The notes under the pieces are model-generated. The model was not told the origin of the DNA. It was given only the letters and a program-made list of their open reading frames with translations, and searched no databases. Shown in pieces: positions 1 through 6,084 of a stretch of DNA of 20,598 nt. Position 1 is the first letter of the stretch. The number at the start of each line of letters is the position of its first letter. The position numbers and the translations under genes were made by a program. Source of the stretch: an uncultured Eubacteriales bacterium (GTDB taxonomy: Bacteria > Bacillota_I > Bacilli_A > RF39 > UBA660). The stretch covers positions 1-20,598 of the forward strand of contig OMQW01000026.1 in the NCBI GenBank assembly GCA_900313345.1, in the 5' to 3' direction.

Positions 1-437
1 CCACTTCGACCACCAACTATTTTTTTATTTTTTAAATCTTTAATACTAAAATTTTTATAATTTTTTCTAGTAATTATAAAAGAACCATCTTTATTAGTAA
101 GTCTTGCAAAACTTCTTAAATAATCTCTTTCTTTGTTTTTATAAACATAAATAGTCGCTTCACTTCCAGAAAAACCAATATCAGCATCTCCTGATAAAAC
201 ACTATTAGATACCTGTGGAGCACCTGGTGTTAGAGTAAGATTAATATTAATCCCTTCATCCTTAAAATAACCATTTTCAATACTTACATAAAATGGCGCA
301 TAAAAAATAGTATGAGCAACTTCACTTACATTAATAGTTTTAATTTTATTATTAACTTTATTTTTATTAAATTTAAACATGTAAGCACATATAATTATAA
401 ATAATATAATAATAATTATGTAATATCTTTTCTTCAT
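1..437 (-). CDS. ABC transporter substrate-binding protein, SsuA/NMT1-like (partial, 3' end outside window)
   Basis: The first 145 codons of a minus-strand gene whose 3' end lies before base 1. ATG is at 437-435 with GGAGGA (446-441) just upstream. A basic start (MKKR) and a hydrophobic stretch at residues about 6-19 form a signal sequence or anchor. The mature part begins like SsuA/THI5/NMT1 periplasmic-binding proteins: a PFYVSIENGYFKDEGI segment (about residues 54-69, the usual 'fly-trap' entry motif), then SGDADIGFSGSEA, which typically reads 'G.aDig..g.'. Such proteins bind sulfonates, nitrate, pyrimidine precursors or similar small molecules for an ABC importer. The substrate cannot be read from this fragment, and the permease and ATPase are not in view. 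A Cys follows the hydrophobic stretch but is preceded by Ile, so it is not a good lipobox. Confidence 0.8.
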   Translation of the reverse strand, partial: MKKRYYIIIIILFIIICAYMFKFNKNKVNNKIKTINVSEVAHTIFYAPFYVSIENGYFKDEGININLTLTPGAPQVSNSVLSGDADIGFSGSEATIYVYKNKERDYLRSFARLTNKDGSFIITRKNYKNFSIKDLKNKKIVGGRS

Positions 438-495
438 AAATCCTCCAATCAAAATATCATATGTAAATAAAATAATTTTGTTAAATCATTTAATC

Positions 496-501
496 TATAA
501 T
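496..501 (+). promoter_or_regulatory. -10 box upstream of the 529-999 gene
   Basis: TATAAT lies 27 bases before the ATG at 529 in the divergent gap between the solute-binding protein gene and this gene. No convincing -35 box sits 17 bases upstream, so this rests on the -10 alone. Confidence 0.4.
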
Positions 502-528
502 ATGTTAAAATTAATATAGGTGATAAAA

Positions 529-999
529 ATGAATGAAAAAATAGCAATTATTTATAATGAAGATAATAAAGAAAAAGATATATATGATGGAAAAATTGAG
601 AAGATAGGTAATAAAGAAGAAGGTAATCATATAGACTTTCTATTAGAATTAGCAGAAAAAAAATATCCCGAGGTAGAAATATTTAAGAAATTAAACTATA
701 GACATAGACCTGAAGTAGCCGGTATATTCTTTAATAATTTAGGAGATATATTATTTTTTAATTTATCATCTACTAAATATAAAGCAGGGTTCTTTATGAT
801 GCCAGATGAAATAACAGAAAAACAAAAAGAAACACTAAGAACTTTTGCAGAAGAACTAGAAGACTTTAATATTACAATTATATCTAAGATGCAATTAGAT
901 AATGATGGACTACTTCAAGGTAATGAAGATAGAGTATCTGGAAATGTAAAAGAATATTTAGAAAATAATTATATAGGAAATTCTAAAGGACTTAATTAG
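529..999 (+). CDS. Conserved-looking hypothetical protein, 156 aa
   Basis: I do not recognise a family. The start is set at ATG 529 because AGGTGA (518-523) sits at ideal spacing; a GTG at 520 in the same frame lies within that ribosome-binding site and would add three residues. The protein is soluble, acidic and lacks a signal peptide or membrane helix. Its centre (about residues 55-105) alternates short beta-like strands (EVAGIFFNNLGDILFFNLSS) with a helix (EITEKQKETLRTFAEELEDF), suggesting a compact alpha/beta domain. It is transcribed alone: it has its own -10 box and a terminator whose hairpin contains its stop codon. Function is unknown, and nothing in the neighbours fixes a role. Confidence 0.75.
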   Translation: MNEKIAIIYNEDNKEKDIYDGKIEKIGNKEEGNHIDFLLELAEKKYPEVEIFKKLNYRHRPEVAGIFFNNLGDILFFNLSSTKYKAGFFMMPDEITEKQKETLRTFAEELEDFNITIISKMQLDNDGLLQGNEDRVSGNVKEYLENNYIGNSKGLN

Positions 1000-1010
1000 T
1001 CTTTTTTTTT
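985..1010 (+). terminator. Intrinsic terminator of the 529-999 gene
   Basis: An 8-bp stem pairs 985-992 (AAAGGACT) with 998-1005 (AGTCTTTT, one G-U pair) around a 5-nt loop, followed by T's to 1010. The stop codon (TAG 997-999) lies in the loop and 3' arm. Confidence 0.85.
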
Positions 1011-1020
1011 ATATATAAAA

Positions 1021-1026
1021 TATAAT
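1021..1026 (+). promoter_or_regulatory. -10 box upstream of the LysM operon
   Basis: TATAAT sits 11 bases after the T tract of the previous terminator. It would start transcription almost at the ribosome-binding site (about base 1033). No good -35 box is visible, so it could be weak or used by an alternative sigma factor. Confidence 0.35.
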
Positions 1027-1035
1027 TATATTGAG

Positions 1036-1683
1036 GTGATAAAAATAAATTATATTGTTAAAAGAGGTGATACATTATATGGAATATCAAAGGCATATGG
1101 TGTATCAGTAAAAGATATAATAAATGCAAATGATTTAAAAAGTGAAAATATAGTTCCTGGACAATCACTTTATATACCAAATATTAGTAGTACTACTAAT
1201 AGTAATTATTTTATATATACAGTAATAAAAGGAGATAGTTTATATAGTATAGCAAAAAGATATAATACATCAGTTAATGATATTATAAATACTAATAATT
1301 TAAAAAATATAAATTTATATATAGGGCAAAAATTAAGAATACCTGAAAAAGATTATAGTGAAAAGCCAATTAATTTTGATGTTTATATAGTTAAAAAAGG
1401 AGATTCTTTATATAAAATATCTAAAGAATATAATATACCAGTAGATACTATTATTAATGATAATAATTTAAATTCTAATATATTAAGAATAGGACAAGAA
1501 CTAAAATTAAGAAAAGAAGTTGTAGAAGAATGTTACGGAGAAGAAAGTAAGACATATATAGTAGTGAAAGGAGACACTTTATATAGTATAGCAAGAAAGT
1601 TTAATATAACTGTTGAAGAATTAAAGAAAAAAAATAATCTAACTACAAATATCTTAACACTAGGAAAGGAGTTAAAAATATGA
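1036..1683 (+). CDS. Four-LysM-domain protein (peptidoglycan/chitin-type glycan binding)
   Basis: Four LysM domains fill almost the whole protein: about residues 6-48, 61-103, 117-158 and 174-215. Each has the YIVKxGDxLYxIxxxY start, the NNL middle and the GQxLxIP end. LysM binds N-acetylglucosamine-containing glycans. There is no catalytic domain, signal peptide or membrane helix, so it is a pure binding module, recalling spore-coat assembly LysM proteins that also lack a signal. The only standard start is GTG 1036, which lies inside AGGTGAT; by spacing that ribosome-binding site points to an ATA codon at 1045 instead (see findings). The stop TGA overlaps the next ATG (1680) by 4 bp, indicating translational coupling with the two downstream wall-related genes. 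Confidence 0.9.
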   Translation: MIKINYIVKRGDTLYGISKAYGVSVKDIINANDLKSENIVPGQSLYIPNISSTTNSNYFIYTVIKGDSLYSIAKRYNTSVNDIINTNNLKNINLYIGQKLRIPEKDYSEKPINFDVYIVKKGDSLYKISKEYNIPVDTIINDNNLNSNILRIGQELKLRKEVVEECYGEESKTYIVVKGDTLYSIARKFNITVEELKKKNNLTTNILTLGKELKI

Positions 1684-2081
1684 TAGATGTAAATGATCCT
1701 ATATTAAAAGATAATAAAGATTATCAAGATTTTTTAAATAATAATAAAGGTGTAGGATTTATAAAAATAAGAGCGTCCAGTGCTAAAAGTGCAGTTCCAA
1801 TAAGTAATATGGATATTATTATATCTAAAGAAATAGGTAAATATAATGTAATATTTTATAAGGGTAAAACAGACGAATCAGGAATGATAAATGATATAAC
1901 AGTCCCAGCATGTAATAAAAAATTAAGTGATTTAAAAGAGCCAATTTGTTCAATTTATAAAATAGAAGCTATTTATAAAAAAGATAATATAGATACTTTC
2001 TATGATGTAAAAGTATATGATGGAATAACAACTATACAGTATATAAATGTAATAAGTAATATAAGAGGTATATATGATTAA
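1680..2081 (+). CDS. Small Ig-like/carboxypeptidase-regulatory-like protein, matching the N-terminal part of SleC-type proteins
   Basis: 133 residues with no signal peptide. The middle, GFIKIRASSAKSAVPISNMD through TDESGMIN, has the pattern of a carboxypeptidase-regulatory or Ig-like beta domain: a strand, 'a.pi.n..i.i', then 'T.e.G'. The end, VKVYDGITTIQYINVI, is what I recall immediately before the SpoIID-like domain in long clostridial peptidoglycan-binding/SleC proteins. Here that part is a separate gene: start ATG 1680 overlaps the LysM stop, and the stop (2079-2081) overlaps the next start (2074) by 8 bp. I infer that the two proteins act together, the small one perhaps as a pro-domain or chaperone for the large one. 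No enzyme motif is visible. Family assignment is by recollection, not search. Confidence 0.75.
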   Translation: MIDVNDPILKDNKDYQDFLNNNKGVGFIKIRASSAKSAVPISNMDIIISKEIGKYNVIFYKGKTDESGMINDITVPACNKKLSDLKEPICSIYKIEAIYKKDNIDTFYDVKVYDGITTIQYINVISNIRGIYD

Positions 2082-3414
2082 ATATCCAATAGTACCAACA
2101 AATATAACTGTACATTTAGGTAAACCTCAAGAAAGTGCTGAAAATATTACAGTTAACTTTACTGATTATATAAAAAATGTTGCATCATCTGAAATATATC
2201 CAACATGGCCTAAGGAATCTTTAAAAGCAAATATTTATGCTATTATAAGTTTTACACTCAATAGAGTTTATAATGAATGGTATAAGTCAAAAGGATACAC
2301 GTTTGATATAACAAGTAGTTCAGCATATGATCAAACATACATAAAAAATCATGAAACATATGGAACAATAGATGATGTAGTAGATGATATATTTAATGAT
2401 TACTTATATAAAGAAGGACAAGTACAGCCTTTATTTGCAACATACTGTGATGGTAGAAAATTAACATGTAATGGACTTTCACAGTGGGGAACAGTAGACT
2501 TAGCAAATAAAGGAAAAAATGCATTTGAGATAGTTAAAAACTATTATGGACAGGATACTAATATAATGCAAAATGCCCCTGTAGGAGATAATGTAGAAGG
2601 TTATCCTGGTTTTATATTAAAAGTAGGATCAGCAGGAAATCCAGTTAAATTAATAGAAAGAGACTTAAATAGAATAAGTAAGAATTATCCTGCAATAAAA
2701 CCTGTATATGATAATATAGGGGCTTATACTGAAGAATTAAGAGATAGTGTTAAAAAATTCCAAGAAATATTCAACTTACCTGTAACAGGCGAGGTTGATA
2801 AAGCAACTTGGTATAAAATAAAGTATATTTATACAAGTGTAAAAAAATTATCAGATTTATATTCAGAGGGAATAACACCAGAAGAAGCTAAGTTTGATTA
2901 TAAAGATGAATTAAAATATGGAGATACTGGATTACAAGTTGAGTACGTGCATTATTTCTTAAATGCCATAGCATTTTTAGATAATGATATACCAATACTT
3001 CAAACAAATAGTGTATATAATGATAATACAAAAACAATGGTAATGGCATTTCAAAAAAAATATAATTTACCAGTAACAGGAGTATTTACATATAAAGACT
3101 TTAAAGTATTAGAAGAAACTTACAATAAATTATTAAAATCTTATCCTGCAAAATACAAAGATTATGTAGATGAATTATATATGGATTATTTCTTAACAAG
3201 AGGATCAACAGGAGAAGATGTAAGAAGACTTCAGAGATTTTTATTAAAGATATGTAATTATGATCATAGTATACCAGGAGTAAAAGTTAATGGAAATTTT
3301 GATGACTTAACTGAAAGATCAATTAAAAAAATTCAAAAAGATAACAATTTCGATGTTAATGGAATAGTGGGTCCATTATTATGGAAAAAGATAGTAGAAC
3401 TATCAAAAAGATAA
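2074..3414 (+). CDS. SleC-like protein: SpoIID/LytB-type domain plus three peptidoglycan-binding domains
   Basis: 446 residues. Residues about 11-170 are a SpoIID-like domain: FTDYIKNVASSEIYPTWPKE aligns with the VAxEMPxxWPxEALKAQ region of SpoIID, making E40 the expected catalytic glutamate. CNGLSQWGTVDLA (about residues 132-144) matches the closing 'SQWGA' motif. SpoIID cleaves glycan strands, and SleC-type proteins degrade spore cortex during germination. Three PG_binding_1 repeats follow, about 188-256, 280-350 and 372-443, each with a 'G..G..V..LQ..L' start and an 'FQ....LPVTG' end. No signal peptide is visible, which would fit mother-cell or intracellular expression. The ribosome-binding site AGAGG (2064-2068) lies inside the upstream gene. 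Whether this organism sporulates cannot be told from the window, so a vegetative wall role remains possible. Confidence 0.88.
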   Translation: MIKYPIVPTNITVHLGKPQESAENITVNFTDYIKNVASSEIYPTWPKESLKANIYAIISFTLNRVYNEWYKSKGYTFDITSSSAYDQTYIKNHETYGTIDDVVDDIFNDYLYKEGQVQPLFATYCDGRKLTCNGLSQWGTVDLANKGKNAFEIVKNYYGQDTNIMQNAPVGDNVEGYPGFILKVGSAGNPVKLIERDLNRISKNYPAIKPVYDNIGAYTEELRDSVKKFQEIFNLPVTGEVDKATWYKIKYIYTSVKKLSDLYSEGITPEEAKFDYKDELKYGDTGLQVEYVHYFLNAIAFLDNDIPILQTNSVYNDNTKTMVMAFQKKYNLPVTGVFTYKDFKVLEETYNKLLKSYPAKYKDYVDELYMDYFLTRGSTGEDVRRLQRFLLKICNYDHSIPGVKVNGNFDDLTERSIKKIQKDNNFDVNGIVGPLLWKKIVELSKR

Positions 3415-3438
3415 AAAACTTGTATTTTTATCTTTTTT
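3405..3438 (+). terminator. Intrinsic terminator of the LysM/SleC-like operon
   Basis: A perfect 13-bp stem pairs 3405-3417 (AAAAAGATAAAAA) with 3425-3437 around a 7-nt loop, followed by T's to 3438. The stop TAA (3412-3414) lies in the left arm. Confidence 0.88.
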
Positions 3439-3448
3439 GTGGTATAAT
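3420..3448 (+). promoter_or_regulatory. Promoter of the adhesin-sortase operon, nested in the preceding terminator
   Basis: -35 TTGTAT (3420-3425), a 17-nt spacer, and -10 TATAAT (3443-3448) preceded by TGG, which makes an extended -10. The -35 box lies in the loop and right arm of the terminator hairpin. Confidence 0.7.
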
Positions 3449-3481
3449 ATGACATATCAAATGAGATGGGGGGTCTTGAAT

Positions 3482-4468
3482 ATGAAATTTGATAAATTAT
3501 TAGATATGGTACTAGTTACCTTATTATTTACAGTAGCATTTTTAATGCCTATGAACAAAGTTAAAGCATTAACAGTTCCAAGTGAAATTAACTTAACTTC
3601 ATCAAGTGCAGTTAAAGGTTATATTGGAGAAGATGTTAACTTTGGTACAAAGACAATGACAGATGGACATCTTGCTTATTGTCTAGATTATCACAAAGAA
3701 ACAACAGTTAATACAGTTGCTAAATTAAAAAGTGAAATGGATGCTGGTATGGCTTATTTAATTGAAAATGGTTATCCTAATAAATCTATAACAGGTGATA
3801 AAGAAAAAGATTATTATATAACTCAAGTTGCTATTTGGTGGTATTTAGATGAAACAACAGGAGCTAAAAACTTAGAAGATTCATTTAAAACAACTGATGA
3901 AGATAGTTTAAATCTTAGACCAATAATTGCTAAATTAGTTAACGAAGCTAAACAAGCTAAAGCTCGTGGATATCAAAATCCAAGTGTTAGTGTTAAAACA
4001 AATAGTGATAAATTAAATTTATCAGCAGATAAAAAATCATTAGTATCTAATGAAATAGTTGTTGCTTTAACAAATGCAAGTACTTATGATGTTACTTTAA
4101 CGGAAGCACCTGCAGGAAGTTACGTAACTGATTTAAAAGGAAATAAAAAAACTTCATTTAATAATGGTGAAAACTTTAAAGTAGTTGTACCTGCAAATGA
4201 TTCTAACGCTAATATTACTGTAACAGTAACTACTAATAGTGTAATAAATAAAGTATATGAATACCTACCAGCAGATCCTGCTGAACAAAATCTAGTAACT
4301 CCAATACTTTATCCTGAAACTAAAACTGCTAATCAAGCTATCGCATTAAATTATGAAATAGTAGAAGTTCCAGACACAAATACATCTAGTATTATTTTAT
4401 ACATAGTTGGTGCTTTATTAATGTCCTCTGGTATAGCATTAACTTTAAACTATGCTAAAAATAAATAA
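3482..4468 (+). CDS. Thioester-domain (TQXA) surface adhesin with C-terminal sorting signal
   Basis: 328 residues. Residues 1-30 are a signal peptide (hydrophobic 9-22, VKA before the likely cleavage site). Residues about 40-165 match the thioester domain of Gram-positive adhesins: YCLD (C67) and TQVAIWWY (Q115) are the Cys and Gln expected to form the internal thioester that reacts covalently with host or other surface ligands. Residues about 168-255 look like a beta-sandwich stalk. The tail is a sorting signal: VPDTN (296-300) in place of LPXTG, a hydrophobic helix at 303-322, and NYAKNK. ATG 3482 is chosen because GGGGGG (3468-3473) sits 8 nt upstream and the signal peptide then begins MKFDK; an in-frame TTG at 3476 is the alternative. 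The adjacent sortase overlaps by 17 bp and is the likely partner. Confidence 0.9.
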   Translation: MKFDKLLDMVLVTLLFTVAFLMPMNKVKALTVPSEINLTSSSAVKGYIGEDVNFGTKTMTDGHLAYCLDYHKETTVNTVAKLKSEMDAGMAYLIENGYPNKSITGDKEKDYYITQVAIWWYLDETTGAKNLEDSFKTTDEDSLNLRPIIAKLVNEAKQAKARGYQNPSVSVKTNSDKLNLSADKKSLVSNEIVVALTNASTYDVTLTEAPAGSYVTDLKGNKKTSFNNGENFKVVVPANDSNANITVTVTTNSVINKVYEYLPADPAEQNLVTPILYPETKTANQAIALNYEIVEVPDTNTSSIILYIVGALLMSSGIALTLNYAKNK

Positions 4469-5108
4469 AAAAATAAATGAAGCATCTTCTAATAGTATTG
4501 CTATAATCTCAAGCATAATAATTCTATTAGGAATCTTCATTTTTTCTTACAATTATATACAAGATAAAAAGTCTTTAGCATATGTTTCATTAAAAGATAT
4601 ATTTAAAGAAGAAGAAAAAGTAGAAGAAACAAAAGATGAAGTAAAAGAAGAAAATCCTGAAGTTGTTAATGAAGAACCTAAAATGGTTTCAACTACTTAT
4701 AATTATATTGGTTATCTTGTAATACCTAAAATAAGTTTAAAAAGAGGATTTATGGATATTAACTCTCCATATAATAATGTAGATAGAAATATCCTAGTAG
4801 TTAATAAAAGTACTATGCCAGATACTCCGAATAGTAATCTAATAATAGCAGGACATTCTGGTGATGGTTGGAAAGCCTTCTTCATGAATTTATATAAATT
4901 AAATATTGGTGATGAAGCAAGCATTATATATAAAGGGAAAAAATATACATATAGAATAACAAATATATACAATATAAACAAAAACGGTAAAGTAGCAATT
5001 TATCGAGATTATGATAAAAAAACACTTACATTAATAACATGTACAAAAGATGTAAATGATAAACAAACAGTATATATAGCATACTTAGAAAAAGAAGAGA
5101 ATATATAG
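4452..5108 (+). CDS. Sortase, likely dedicated to the adjacent adhesin
   Basis: 218 residues. One N-terminal membrane helix (about 16-34) is followed by a Glu/Lys-rich linker (52-78) and the sortase domain (about 84-212). AGHS holds the active histidine (H135) and TLITCT the nucleophile (C197). IPKISLKRGF (91-100) and NSNLIIAGHSG are standard sortase strands. The arginine usually found about 8-12 residues after the cysteine is absent: the segment reads K204-Q205. Sortases cut the target motif and attach the protein to the wall through a thioacyl intermediate. The ATG overlaps the adhesin's end by 17 bp with no clear ribosome-binding site, so its translation is probably coupled. The class is not assigned; the one-helix topology fits several. 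Confidence 0.9.
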   Translation: MLKINKKINEASSNSIAIISSIIILLGIFIFSYNYIQDKKSLAYVSLKDIFKEEEKVEETKDEVKEENPEVVNEEPKMVSTTYNYIGYLVIPKISLKRGFMDINSPYNNVDRNILVVNKSTMPDTPNSNLIIAGHSGDGWKAFFMNLYKLNIGDEASIIYKGKKYTYRITNIYNINKNGKVAIYRDYDKKTLTLITCTKDVNDKQTVYIAYLEKEENI

Positions 5109-5117
5109 GAGGAAAAT

Positions 5118-6002
5118 ATGACAGAAATAAGTTTATTAGATAAATTAAAAGTAGTATTTAGTATGTCTACTAATGTATTTAATATAGCAATACTTGTCTT
5201 TTTAGCATTTATAAGTTTCTTATTTATAACAACTAATAAGAATAATGCTAAAGAAAGTAAAAAAGCATATTTAATGCTTTATGTAATATTATTTATTGTT
5301 ATACTAGCTAAATATTATAATGGTGTTTCTACTATGTTTGATTATTTTATGAATAATTTATTTACAGTTATTTATTTTCCAAATATAGCAGTATTTATAG
5401 GAGCATTAATAGTATCAAATATTATTATGCTTATATCAATATTTAATACTACAACTAAGAAATTTATAAAAGTATTAAACGTAATAATGTCTAGTATAAT
5501 GGATTATTTATTTATACTTACTCTAACAATTATTAATAGTAAAAATATAAATGTATTTGATATGTCTAGTATGTATAGTAATACTAAAGTACATTCAATA
5601 ATTGAACTATCTTCTAATATATTTATATTATGGATATCATTTTTAATAATATACAAAATAATAATAACTATACTTGAAAGAAATAAACAAAATGAAATTA
5701 CTAAATTAAGTGTAGAACATGTTGGAAAGAAAAATAAAATTGTATTTAGTTTACCTGAATATGTTAAAGAAACTAATGCACCCGTAATTATTAAAAGAGA
5801 TGAAAGAAAGCCTGAAATAGTATATGAAACTAGTAATAATAAAAATACTGCAATATATGAAGATATGTTAACACTTGATGATTATAAATTACTAGTATCA
5901 TTACTAAAAGAAGAAAAATTAAAAAACAAAATAGAAGAAATAGAAAAACATAATGAAGAAAAAATAAACACTTCTAATGATCTATTAAGTCTTTATAAAT
6001 AA
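5118..6002 (+). CDS. Five-helix membrane protein of unknown function in the sortase operon
   Basis: 294 residues, unrecognised. Predicted helices lie near residues 20-39, 50-66, 81-109 (long, perhaps strained), 121-139 and 165-187. A soluble basic/acidic tail of about 105 residues follows, ending in a helical, coiled-coil-like stretch rich in Lys and Glu (about 250-285). The gene starts 9 nt after the sortase stop with AGGAGG (5107-5112) well placed, and the operon terminator follows its stop. Co-transcription with adhesin and sortase suggests a role in surface-protein display or in sensing and regulating it, but no motif supports a specific job. Confidence 0.8.
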   Translation: MTEISLLDKLKVVFSMSTNVFNIAILVFLAFISFLFITTNKNNAKESKKAYLMLYVILFIVILAKYYNGVSTMFDYFMNNLFTVIYFPNIAVFIGALIVSNIIMLISIFNTTTKKFIKVLNVIMSSIMDYLFILTLTIINSKNINVFDMSSMYSNTKVHSIIELSSNIFILWISFLIIYKIIITILERNKQNEITKLSVEHVGKKNKIVFSLPEYVKETNAPVIIKRDERKPEIVYETSNNKNTAIYEDMLTLDDYKLLVSLLKEEKLKNKIEEIEKHNEEKINTSNDLLSLYK

Positions 6003-6027
6003 TTACCATTATAGGTAATTATTTTTT
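5997..6027 (+). terminator. Intrinsic terminator of the adhesin-sortase operon
   Basis: An 11-bp stem pairs 5997-6007 (AAATAATTACC) with 6014-6024 around ATTATA, followed by T's to 6027. The stop TAA (6000-6002) is in the left arm. Confidence 0.88.
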
Positions 6028-6037
6028 ATTGAAATAG

Positions 6038-6066
6038 TTGAACTTAAAATTTTAATTTAGTATAAT
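6038..6066 (+). promoter_or_regulatory. pcrA promoter
   Basis: -35 TTGAAC (6038-6043), a 17-nt spacer, and a perfect -10 TATAAT (6061-6066). Expected start near 6073 gives a leader of about 12 nt that begins at the GAGG ribosome-binding site (6075-6078). Confidence 0.75.
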
Positions 6067-6084
6067 AAAATTTCGAGGTATAAA

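Noticed and set aside
529..999. Mollicutes-type genetic code (TGA as Trp)
   Set aside because: All recognisable Trp positions use TGG, and full-length conserved proteins contain no in-frame TGA.
1036..1683. LysM repeats as a DNA-level tandem repeat
   Set aside because: The four units are similar in protein sequence but diverged at DNA level, so this is an old domain repeat and not a recent or unstable tandem array.
4712..4981. Minus-strand 89-residue reading frame
   Set aside because: It lies wholly inside the sortase gene, has no ribosome-binding site, and has a composition expected of the antisense of AT-rich coding DNA.
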